This document shows, piece by piece, positions 1 to 6,329 of a stretch of 14,241 bases of DNA. Location: assembly GCA_022511285.1 (NCBI GenBank), contig JAFLRW010000018.1:2799-17039 (forward strand). Reading direction: 5' to 3'. Under the pieces are notes generated by a model, which was not told the origin of the DNA, did not search any database, and saw nothing but the letters and a program-made list of their open reading frames with translations. The DNA comes from Duncaniella sp. Lineage in GTDB: Bacteria; Bacteroidota; Bacteroidia; Bacteroidales; Muribaculaceae. The translations under genes were made by a program, and so were the position numbers. Position 1 is the first letter of the stretch. Each line of letters starts with the position of its first letter.

Positions 1-1
1 C

Positions 2-976
2 AAGAAGATGGAAGAGTATGTGACATCTTACGTCGACACTCTTGTCACCCCCGACGGGGAGATACTCACCTACAAACTCGACGACTACAAACTTGACGAT
101 GTAAAGTGCGGCACCTTGCTGCTCGATATTTATGCCCACACGGCAGATCCACGCTTGCTCACAGCAGCCAACACCCTCTATAGTCAGCTGACCACCCAAC
201 CCCGCACCAAAGAGGGGGGCTTCTGGCACAAAAAGATTTATCCCCACCAGATGTGGCTCGACGGGCTCTATATGTCATCCCCATTCCTCACTCAATATGC
301 CAACACACAGCTGACCGGCAAGGCACAGAAGAAAGCCTACGATGATGTAGCCCGCCAGTTCCTCACAGTAGCCAAACACACCTACGACCCTGCCACAGGA
401 CTCTATCGCCACGCCTGGGACGAAAAGAAAAAGATGTTTTGGGCCGACAAAAAGACAGGGCAGTCGGCTCACTGCTGGGGACGCGCACAAGGATGGTTCT
501 TCTGGGCTCTCACCGATGTGCTTGAAGCATTCCCCACAGACCACCCCAAGCGTGCGGAGCTCGTCAAGCTGCTCGGCTCGATAGCCGACGGCATCATCAA
601 GAATCAGGACCCCGCCACGGGTGTATGGTATCAGGTAGTCGACGAGAGCGGCCGCGAAGGCAATTATCTCGAAGCCACAGCCTCGGCAATGTATGTCTAC
701 AATCTGCTGCGCGCCGTGCGCCTCGGCCTGCTCCCCGAGTCATATCGTGAGGCAGCCATCAAGGGCTACAACGGCATTGTGGAGCAATTTGTCACCACTG
801 CAGAAGATGGCACCGTCTCACTGACAGAATGTTGTGCAGTGGCCGGACTTGGCGGAGGCTCATCGGAACGCCGCAACGGCTCGTTTGAATATTACATCTC
901 CGAGCCCCGTCGCGACAACGACGCCAAAGGCGTAGGGCCCTTCATCTTCGCCGCCATGGAGATGGAACGGCTCTGA
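2..976 (+). CDS. GH105 unsaturated rhamnogalacturonyl hydrolase (5'-truncated by window edge)
   Basis: Glycoside hydrolase of the GH88/GH105 (YteR/RhiN-like) alpha6/alpha6-barrel family. Family members release the 4,5-unsaturated uronic acid from oligosaccharides left by polysaccharide lyases, typically in pectin (rhamnogalacturonan) breakdown. The reading frame is open to the first base, so the ATG at 8 is probably internal and roughly 40-80 N-terminal residues (including any signal peptide) lie outside. Counting from that ATG, I see the family blocks QPRTKEGGFWHKKIYPHQMW (64-83) followed by LDGLYM, an HAWDE block (135-139) whose Asp138 is the likely catalytic acid, and CWGRAQGWFFWAL (156-168). 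The C-terminus is complete (TGA at 974-976). The usual family size is about 350-400 residues. The exact substrate cannot be read from sequence, and the neighbouring genes shown here are not polysaccharide-utilisation genes; any locus would lie upstream. Confidence 0.9.
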   Translation, partial: KKMEEYVTSYVDTLVTPDGEILTYKLDDYKLDDVKCGTLLLDIYAHTADPRLLTAANTLYSQLTTQPRTKEGGFWHKKIYPHQMWLDGLYMSSPFLTQYANTQLTGKAQKKAYDDVARQFLTVAKHTYDPATGLYRHAWDEKKKMFWADKKTGQSAHCWGRAQGWFFWALTDVLEAFPTDHPKRAELVKLLGSIADGIIKNQDPATGVWYQVVDESGREGNYLEATASAMYVYNLLRAVRLGLLPESYREAAIKGYNGIVEQFVTTAEDGTVSLTECCAVAGLGGGSSERRNGSFEYYISEPRRDNDAKGVGPFIFAAMEMERL

Positions 977-1003
977 TAGCCTCATTGACTAAATCAGTGA
1001 CAC

Positions 1004-1056
1004 ATAATATGATAGGCAGGGAAGCAATCTTTAAGCTTCCCTGCCTATCATATTAT
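1004..1056. terminator. Perfect 22-bp inverted repeat between convergent genes, probable bidirectional terminator
   Basis: Arms 1004-1025 and 1035-1056 are exact reverse complements (core GGCAGGGAAGC / GCTTCCCTGCC), with a 9-nt loop (1026-1034). It sits between the stop of the GH105 gene (976) and the stop of the CoA-transferase gene (1094 end), where a two-way terminator is expected. The outer stem is A/T-rich and an A-run follows at 1059-1064. There is no classical T-run after the stem on either strand, so the terminator role is inferred from position and stem strength. Confidence 0.6.
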
Positions 1057-1093
1057 ATAAAAAACTTGTGTCTCAATACACGCCGACTGCGGA

Positions 1094-2596
1094 TCACTTG
1101 GTGTATTTAGCCCAGTCGACATTGCTCATATCGCCCGACGAGAGGAACTCTGTGTGGAAAGCGAGCGAAGCCTCGAGAGTGTGAGGCGTCTGGCCTCCGC
1201 GAGTAGAGATTTTTAGATAATCTCGCAGGAGTTCTCGATACATCGGATGAGCACAATTGTCAATAATAGTGTGAGCGCGCTCCACCGGATCAAGGCCACG
1301 GAGGTCGGCTATACCCTGGTCGGTGACAAGGATATCAACAGAGTGCTCGGTGTGGTCCACGTGTGACACCATCGGAACGATATTCGATATCTTACCTTCC
1401 TTAGTGATTGACGGACATGAGAAGATGGCGATATAGGCGTTGCGCGTGAAGTCGCCCGAGCCGCCGATGCCGTTCATCATTCGTGTGCCTGTGACGTGGG
1501 TCGAGTTGATATTGCCGAAAATGTCGGCTTCGAGAGCTGTATTCATAGCAATGATGCCCAGACGGCGAATCACCTCGGGATTGTTTGAAATCTCGGACGG
1601 ACGGAGCACCAGGTGCTGTTTAAAAAACTCAATGTTGGTAATCACCTCATCCTCCACCTCGTTGCTTACTGTCAGCGAGCAGGAGGAGCCGAATTTACAG
1701 CGTCCCTTCTTCATCAAGTCAATAACCGCATCTTGCATCACTTCGGTATACATCTCGAAGGGGGGAATTTCCTTTGCATCGGCAAGCCCGTAGAGAACGG
1801 CATTGGCCACATTGCCTACACCGGACTGGAGCGGGAGAAAGGATGATGGGATGCGGCCCGCGCGCATTTCGGAGATGAGAAAGTGGCATACGTTAGCACC
1901 AATCTGCTTCGTGGTGTCGTCAAGCGGAGTGAAAGCCTTCACACCCTCGTAGTTGTCGCTCATCACCACGCCGACAATCTTGTCGGGATCAAGTTTTAGC
2001 ACAGGGGAGCCGATGCGATCACTGGGCTTATAGATAGGTATTGCGCCACGGTTAGGAGGATCGAGGGGAAGATAGATATCGTGAAGACCGTAAAGCGCGT
2101 GGCGGAGTTTTTCATTAAGTTCAATGATGATTTTGTCTGCCATCTTAGCCACCGTGGGAACATTGCCCACACCGGTGCCTACCACTACAGTGCCATCGTC
2201 CTGAATATCGCTCACCTCAATAATGGCAAGGTCAAGTTTGTCGCCAAAAAAGCCGTAACGCATCTTCTGGGCCACTTCGGAGAGGTGGAGATCAAAATAA
2301 TGAGCATCGTGAGAGTTTATACGCTTGCGCAGATCGGGATGATTCTGATAAGGAGTGCGTTTGCCGATGGCATTGGCTCGCGCAAGAATTCCGTCGCAGA
2401 GGTCAGACGTAGATGCTCCGGTAATGATGTTGATTTTAAACTGTTCACCCTGTGCGTGAAGCTTCTCAGCCTTGGCGGCAATAGCTTGGGTGACTACTTT
2501 CGGGGAGCCGGGAGCGGTAAATCCGGAAAAACCACACTTTGCGTCATTGAAGAAGTAGGATGCTGCTTCTTCGGGAGTGAGTATGGGAAATCGCAT
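1094..2596 (-). CDS. Succinate/acetate CoA-transferase (acetyl-CoA hydrolase/transferase family)
   Basis: A 500-residue class I CoA-transferase of the Cat1/AarC/ScpC type, full length for the family. These cytoplasmic enzymes move CoA between succinyl-CoA, acetate or propionyl-CoA. In Bacteroidales this would fit acetate or propionate formation from succinyl-CoA. Visible markers are the GTGVGNVPTVAKMADKIIIE block (140-159), LQSGVGNVANAVLYGL (256-271), the EMYTEVMQD segment with Glu285 as the probable catalytic glutamate that forms the glutamyl-CoA thioester, and the glycine-rich GIGGSGDFTRNA loop (376-387). The ATG at 2596 is supported by AGGA a few bases upstream on the coding strand. The gene lies 50 nt after the small membrane-protein gene with no promoter box in between, so the two are probably co-transcribed. 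Donor and acceptor specificity (acetate versus propionate) cannot be decided here. Confidence 0.9.
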   Translation of the reverse strand: MRFPILTPEEAASYFFNDAKCGFSGFTAPGSPKVVTQAIAAKAEKLHAQGEQFKINIITGASTSDLCDGILARANAIGKRTPYQNHPDLRKRINSHDAHYFDLHLSEVAQKMRYGFFGDKLDLAIIEVSDIQDDGTVVVGTGVGNVPTVAKMADKIIIELNEKLRHALYGLHDIYLPLDPPNRGAIPIYKPSDRIGSPVLKLDPDKIVGVVMSDNYEGVKAFTPLDDTTKQIGANVCHFLISEMRAGRIPSSFLPLQSGVGNVANAVLYGLADAKEIPPFEMYTEVMQDAVIDLMKKGRCKFGSSCSLTVSNEVEDEVITNIEFFKQHLVLRPSEISNNPEVIRRLGIIAMNTALEADIFGNINSTHVTGTRMMNGIGGSGDFTRNAYIAIFSCPSITKEGKISNIVPMVSHVDHTEHSVDILVTDQGIADLRGLDPVERAHTIIDNCAHPMYRELLRDYLKISTRGGQTPHTLEASLAFHTEFLSSGDMSNVDWAKYTK

Positions 2597-2646
2597 TGTT
2601 ATCCTATTTGGTTGAATATTTTATGTTATTGTTATCTGAATAGTTA

Positions 2647-3003
2647 TTAGAACTTAGTCTCAAGCACTTCGCGGTCAATCAGCGCTTGGCGCCAACGGGA
2701 GTAGTGAGCTTCGAGTTCGGCCGTATCAGCAGAGGTGGCAGTCGGCTCTGATTCCGGTTCAGGATGATAATCCGGAATGGCACACTCCCCTTCCACCGGG
2801 AGATGCCGCTGTGGCTTGGAGACCGGCTTGGTGTGTGTGGGAGTGTGTGATGGAGCATCCGCAACAGCCGCGCGACTCAGAGGTGCAGCAACTTGCCGGC
2901 TCTCATCTTTCTTGGCCCGCTTGCGGTATTCAGCCCACAACACAAGGAGTATTATTGCTATGGGTACGATTGAGTCTACAATCATCTCAATGAAATTCTC
3001 CAT
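2647..3003 (-). CDS. Small single-pass membrane protein of unknown function
   Basis: A 118-residue protein that I do not recognise by name. An N-terminal hydrophobic stretch (about residues 6-23, IVPIAIILLVLW core) is followed by a basic patch (YRKRAKK), a Pro/Ser/Thr/Glu-rich low-complexity linker (about 35-90), and a short, apparently ordered C-terminus (SRWRQALIDREVLETKF). The layout suggests an N-in or N-out membrane anchor with a cytoplasmic tail; the basic patch after the helix favours a cytoplasmic C-terminus. The ATG at 3003 was chosen over an in-frame TTG at 3048 because the TTG falls inside the promoter palindrome, upstream of the predicted transcription start. It is the first gene of a probable two-gene unit with the CoA-transferase. 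The ordered C-terminal tail hints at a conserved short motif, but I cannot assign a function. Confidence 0.7.
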   Translation of the reverse strand: MENFIEMIVDSIVPIAIILLVLWAEYRKRAKKDESRQVAAPLSRAAVADAPSHTPTHTKPVSKPQRHLPVEGECAIPDYHPEPESEPTATSADTAELEAHYSRWRQALIDREVLETKF

Positions 3004-3030
3004 TACTGTTCTCTGACTTTTTGCAGAAAA

Positions 3031-3058
3031 TTGCGTAATTTTGTGCAAAATTACGCAA
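3031..3058. repeat. Perfect palindrome (12-bp arms, 4-nt centre) in the divergent promoter region
   Basis: Arm TTGCGTAATTTT (3031-3042), centre GTGC (3043-3046), arm AAAATTACGCAA (3047-3058); the arms are exact reverse complements. The palindrome covers the -7 boxes of both divergent promoters, so a dimeric protein bound here could block or tune both directions together. It could also simply reflect two opposed copies of the same promoter element. Confidence 0.75.
3036..3043 (+). promoter_or_regulatory. -7 promoter box reading toward miaB
   Basis: TAATTTTG at 3036-3043 on the + strand matches TAnnTTTG exactly and would start transcription near 3050, upstream of all candidate miaB starts. No good TTTG -33 element sits at the usual distance; a TTTG ending at 3023 is too close. 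This promoter is therefore weaker or less certain than its minus-strand partner. Confidence 0.45.
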
Positions 3059-3077
3059 TATTGTCCGTCAAATCAAA
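3046..3077 (-). promoter_or_regulatory. Bacteroidetes-type promoter for the small membrane protein/CoA-transferase unit
   Basis: On the minus strand, TTTG (3077-3074) is followed after 20 nt by TAATTTTG (3053-3046), an exact match to the Bacteroidetes -7 consensus TAnnTTTG. Transcription would begin near 3039, leaving about 36 nt of leader before the ATG at 3003. The -7 box lies in the right arm of the palindrome. Confidence 0.6.
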
Positions 3078-3092
3078 TTTGTGGACAAAAAG

Positions 3093-4454
3093 ATGATTTT
3101 AGATGCCAAAATGACCGATACTCGCAAATTATACATAGAGACCTACGGCTGTCAGATGAACGTGGCCGACTCTGAGGTGATAGCTTCAATTATGGCTACT
3201 GCCGGCTATGAACAGGCCGAGACACTCGAAGAGGCCGATGCCGTGCTGCTCAACACCTGCTCCATCCGCGATAATGCCGAGCAGAAGATTGTGTCGCGAC
3301 TGGCGTATCTCAACTCTCAGCGCCGACGCCGCAGCCGCGAACTCCCCCGCCTTATTATCGGCGTGACCGGATGTATGGCCGAGCGCGTGCGCGAGGAGCT
3401 GGTGACCAACCATGGCGTTGACCTCGTGGCCGGCCCGGATGCTTACAATGACCTCCCGAGTCTGTTTGCCGCTGTTGAGGCCGGAGAGAAAGCTGTCAAT
3501 ATTGAACTGAGCACCACTGAGACCTATCGCGACATCATCCCATCACGCCTTGGCGGCCCTAAAGTGGCGGGATTCATCAGCATTATGCGTGGATGTAACA
3601 ACTTTTGCTCGTATTGCATTGTGCCATACACCCGTGGCAGAGAGCGCTCCCGCGAGCCTGAAAGCATCCTTGCCGAGCTTGCCGACCTCCGAGCAAGAGG
3701 CTTCAAGGAGACCACACTTTTAGGGCAGAACGTCAATTCATATTGCTATGAATATCCCGACGGACGCAAGGTGGACTTCCCGTCGCTGTTGGCCCTGGTG
3801 GCCGACGCCGCACCGGAGATGCGTGTGCGCTTCACCACCTCTCATCCCAAGGATATGAGCGATGAAACAATCGCCGTTATAGCCTCACGTCAAAACATCT
3901 GCCGTCACATCCACCTGCCGGTGCAATCCGGCTCAAACGAGGTGCTCAAACGCATGAACCGACGATACACCCGTGAGTGGTATCTGGGGCGTATCGCAGC
4001 CATACGCAAAGCCATCCCCGACTGCGGAATCTCAACCGACCTCTTTACGGGCTTCCACAGCGAAACGGAGGATGATTTTGACCAGACACTCTCTTTGATG
4101 CGGGAGGTGGGATTTGACGCGGCCTTTATGTTCAAGTATTCCGAACGGCCCGGCACACTTGCCGCCCGCACTATGCCCGACAATGTGCCTGAAGATGTGA
4201 AAATAGACCGCCTTAACCGAATGATAGCCCTCCAAAACGAGCTCTCCTTGGAGTCAAACCGCCGAGACATCGGCAAGGAATTTGAGGTATTGGTGGAGAG
4301 TGTCTCCAAGAGATCTAAGGAGCAGTTTGTCGGGCGCACGTCGCAAAATAAGGCTGTAGTGCTTCCCCGCGGCAGTTATCGGGTGGGCGATTTCGTGAAG
4401 GTGCGCATTGTCTCAGCATCCTCCGCCACACTGATAGCCGAACTCGCCGAATAA
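3093..4454 (+). CDS. miaB: tRNA-2-methylthio-N6-dimethylallyladenosine synthase MiaB
   Basis: Radical-SAM methylthiotransferase that adds a methylthio group to N6-isopentenyl-adenosine at position 37 of tRNAs reading UNN codons. About 453 residues from the ATG at 3093. The N-terminal MTTase domain carries the three auxiliary-cluster cysteines: C20 in YIETYGCQMN, C56 in LLNTCSIRDNAEQK and C94 in GVTGCMAER. The radical-SAM domain carries CxxxCxxC at C168, C172 and C175 (MRGCNNFCSYCIVPYTRGRERS). The last ~60 residues (GKEFEVLVE...IVSASSATLIAEL) form a TRAM RNA-binding domain. An in-frame GTG at 3081 and ATG at 3111 are alternative starts; the conserved part begins at KLYIETYGCQMN, so either ATG is possible. 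First gene of a tight operon: its TAA overlaps the tilS ATG by one base (TAATG). Confidence 0.95.
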   Translation: MILDAKMTDTRKLYIETYGCQMNVADSEVIASIMATAGYEQAETLEEADAVLLNTCSIRDNAEQKIVSRLAYLNSQRRRRSRELPRLIIGVTGCMAERVREELVTNHGVDLVAGPDAYNDLPSLFAAVEAGEKAVNIELSTTETYRDIIPSRLGGPKVAGFISIMRGCNNFCSYCIVPYTRGRERSREPESILAELADLRARGFKETTLLGQNVNSYCYEYPDGRKVDFPSLLALVADAAPEMRVRFTTSHPKDMSDETIAVIASRQNICRHIHLPVQSGSNEVLKRMNRRYTREWYLGRIAAIRKAIPDCGISTDLFTGFHSETEDDFDQTLSLMREVGFDAAFMFKYSERPGTLAARTMPDNVPEDVKIDRLNRMIALQNELSLESNRRDIGKEFEVLVESVSKRSKEQFVGRTSQNKAVVLPRGSYRVGDFVKVRIVSASSATLIAELAE

Positions 4455-5743
4455 TGACCTTCGTCGAAAAAATAGCTTCGTGTGCGCGACACTATTCGCT
4501 GCTCCCTTCAGGAGCCGAGCCTGTCGGTGTGGGGCTAAGCGGCGGTGCCGACTCTGTAGCTCTCCTGCTGACGATGATAGAAATTGGCGTCAGCGTGAAG
4601 GCCTTCCACTGCAATTTTCATCTCCGCGGAGCCGAGAGCAACCGCGATGAGCAGTTCTGCCGCCATCTGTGTGAAACACTGGGAGTAGAATTGAGCGTAA
4701 AGCATTTTGATGTGGCCAGGCGTATGGCTGAAACCGGCGAATCGGTAGAGATGGCTTGCCGTAGCCTGCGCTACGAGTGGTGGCGCAACGAGGGGCCAAA
4801 GCCTTTTGCCGTGGCCCATCACTCCGACGACAACATAGAGACCCTGCTTCTCAATCTGATGCGAGGCTCGGGGCTTCGCGGCCTTAAAGGCATGCTGCCG
4901 CGCAACGGTGAGATTGTGCGACCCCTTCTGTGCGTGGACCGACAAGAAATAGAGAGTTTTCTCGCCTCTCGCGGACAGGAATATGTGACCGATTCCACCA
5001 ACGCCCTCAGCGACTTTCGCCGCAACAGGCTGCGCAACTGCCTGCTGCCGGAATTGGAAAGACTATTTCCGGGAGCCATGGAAGGAATAAAACGGTCCGT
5101 TGAAGCCTTGAGGGGGAATTTCGCCCTATATGATTCTACCTTAAACAGTCTGCGCCACCGTGTCTTGACTCGGGATGGAAATATCGACCTTCAGCTCATA
5201 GCCCTCGAAGCAGACCCCGCAACGGCACTCTTGGAGCTAACAGGGCTCAACATCAGCCAATGCCGCGACATTCTGCGCCCTGACGGCACCACATCCGGAC
5301 GCAGGGCCGGAAAGTGGGTCACCGATCGTAATATGCTCTGCCTTACCGATTTGCAACAGGAAGAACGAATGGTGTTTCTTCACTCCGAGCCGTTCAGTCT
5401 CCGACGCATCAGCCCGACAGAGTTTTCGACAATAGAAAAAAGGAGCGACACTATATTTCTCGATGGCGATATTGTTGACCCCACCTTGCCGCTCACGCTG
5501 CGCCCGTGGCGCTCCGGCGACCGCCTCTCCCCCTTTGGGATGAAAGGCTCGCGACTGGTGAGCGACATCTTCAACGATGCAAAAATAGGCAGTGTGCGCC
5601 GCGGAGAGTTCCCGCTCCTGATTGACTCAGACGGCAAGGTGCTGTGGGTGTGCGGACTGAGGGCTTCTCGCCATTATGCCGTGACAAAAGCCACCACATC
5701 AATACTAATGATTAAATACCTCCCCAATGGAATTGAGAATTAA
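4454..5743 (+). CDS. tilS: tRNA(Ile)-lysidine synthetase TilS
   Basis: ATP-dependent ligase that converts C34 of tRNA-Ile(CAU) to lysidine, switching it from Met to Ile charging and AUG to AUA reading; normally essential. The 429-residue protein has the PP-loop SGGADS (29-34), the HCNFHLRG block (52-59), AHHSDDNIETLLLNLMRGSG (121-140), RPLL (156-159) and the DSTN...FRRNRLRNCLLPEL region (180-201). These form the N-terminal N-type ATP-pyrophosphatase core. A middle region of lower conservation and a C-terminal TilS domain follow (LRPWRSGDRLSPFGMKGSRL, then VSDIFNDAKI, ending near the stop). The start codon overlaps the miaB stop by one base, which suggests translational coupling. The 3' end overlaps the next gene by 17 nt. 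Confidence 0.95.
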   Translation: MTFVEKIASCARHYSLLPSGAEPVGVGLSGGADSVALLLTMIEIGVSVKAFHCNFHLRGAESNRDEQFCRHLCETLGVELSVKHFDVARRMAETGESVEMACRSLRYEWWRNEGPKPFAVAHHSDDNIETLLLNLMRGSGLRGLKGMLPRNGEIVRPLLCVDRQEIESFLASRGQEYVTDSTNALSDFRRNRLRNCLLPELERLFPGAMEGIKRSVEALRGNFALYDSTLNSLRHRVLTRDGNIDLQLIALEADPATALLELTGLNISQCRDILRPDGTTSGRRAGKWVTDRNMLCLTDLQQEERMVFLHSEPFSLRRISPTEFSTIEKRSDTIFLDGDIVDPTLPLTLRPWRSGDRLSPFGMKGSRLVSDIFNDAKIGSVRRGEFPLLIDSDGKVLWVCGLRASRHYAVTKATTSILMIKYLPNGIEN

Positions 5744-6281
5744 AGGGATGGTGTGCCAACACTGCGTGGAGGCGCTCAGCCGACTGCTCCGCGAAGCCGG
5801 ATTGGAAGTGGAAAGTGTTGAGATAGGACGGGCTGTCATTTCCCACACACTCGACGATGGCGAGCTGAAGATGCTTGACTCTCTGCTGGCAGGGATAGGC
5901 TTCAGCCGCGCCAAGACGGCCGACGAGATGATGGTGGAGCGTATACGGCAGACCGTAATCGAGCATGTGCGCCACCCCGAGGAGTGTCGGCTTAACCTTT
6001 CATCGTGTCTTGAAGAGCATCTCAACACCCCTTACGACACTCTAAGTCGCGTGTTTTCAGCCACTGAAGGGCGCACCATTGAGAAATACTGTATAGCACA
6101 ACGCGTGGAATGGGTAAAAGAGCTGCTGAGCTATGGCGAAAAGACCATTGCCGAGATAGCAGACATCACCGGCTATTCGAGTGCAGCCCATCTCACCCGC
6201 CAATTTAAGTCAGTGACCGGACTGACGCCAACCGCCTTCCTGCTCCACCCGACACCACGCCGTTCGTTGGCTGAGGTATAG
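5727..6281 (+). CDS. HMA-domain/AraC-type HTH fusion regulator
   Basis: A 184-residue protein with two parts. Residues 1-65 resemble a heavy-metal-associated (HMA, ferredoxin-like) domain with the metal-binding motif GMVCQHC (Cys10 and Cys13, CxxC). Residues about 67-175 are an AraC/XylS-type DNA-binding domain with two helix-turn-helices: the first near 90-111 (LNLSSCLEEHLNTPYDTLSRVF), the second near 139-164 (KTIAEIADITGYSSAAHLTRQF), ending in the family signature VTGLTPTAFL. HMA domains bind Cu(I) and similar soft metals through the two cysteines, so the protein is probably a metal-responsive regulator; the metal and target genes are unknown. It starts 17 nt inside tilS and is likely translated from the miaB-tilS message. 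No metal pump or metallochaperone gene is nearby. Similar HMA-AraC fusions exist in Bacteroidetes, so the architecture is not unique. Confidence 0.85.
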   Translation: MELRIKGMVCQHCVEALSRLLREAGLEVESVEIGRAVISHTLDDGELKMLDSLLAGIGFSRAKTADEMMVERIRQTVIEHVRHPEECRLNLSSCLEEHLNTPYDTLSRVFSATEGRTIEKYCIAQRVEWVKELLSYGEKTIAEIADITGYSSAAHLTRQFKSVTGLTPTAFLLHPTPRRSLAEV

Positions 6282-6301
6282 AGTGTAATCAGGAAGGCGG
6301 T
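6231..6301. repeat. 12-bp inverted repeat spanning the end of the HMA/AraC gene
   Basis: ACCGCCTTCCTG (6231-6242, coding) and CAGGAAGGCGGT (6290-6301, just past the stop) are exact reverse complements separated by 47 nt. They could pair in the mRNA as a long-looped stem at the 3' end of the operon. No T-run follows, so it is not a classical intrinsic terminator. The rest of the convergent gap to 6330 shows nothing else clear. Confidence 0.45.
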
Positions 6302-6329
6302 CAGCAATAAGATAACCGAGAGTTCAGTC

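Noticed and set aside
977..1093. tRNA or mobile-element end in the convergent gap
   Set aside because: The hairpin is a single uninterrupted stem with no cloverleaf, and no target-site duplication flanks it.
2081..2650. 189-residue + strand reading frame
   Set aside because: Antisense to the CoA-transferase, whose motifs run through the whole region.
3003..3048. TTG start at 3048 for the small membrane protein
   Set aside because: It lies in the palindrome upstream of the predicted transcription start and adds a non-hydrophobic leader before the helix. The ATG at 3003 is better.
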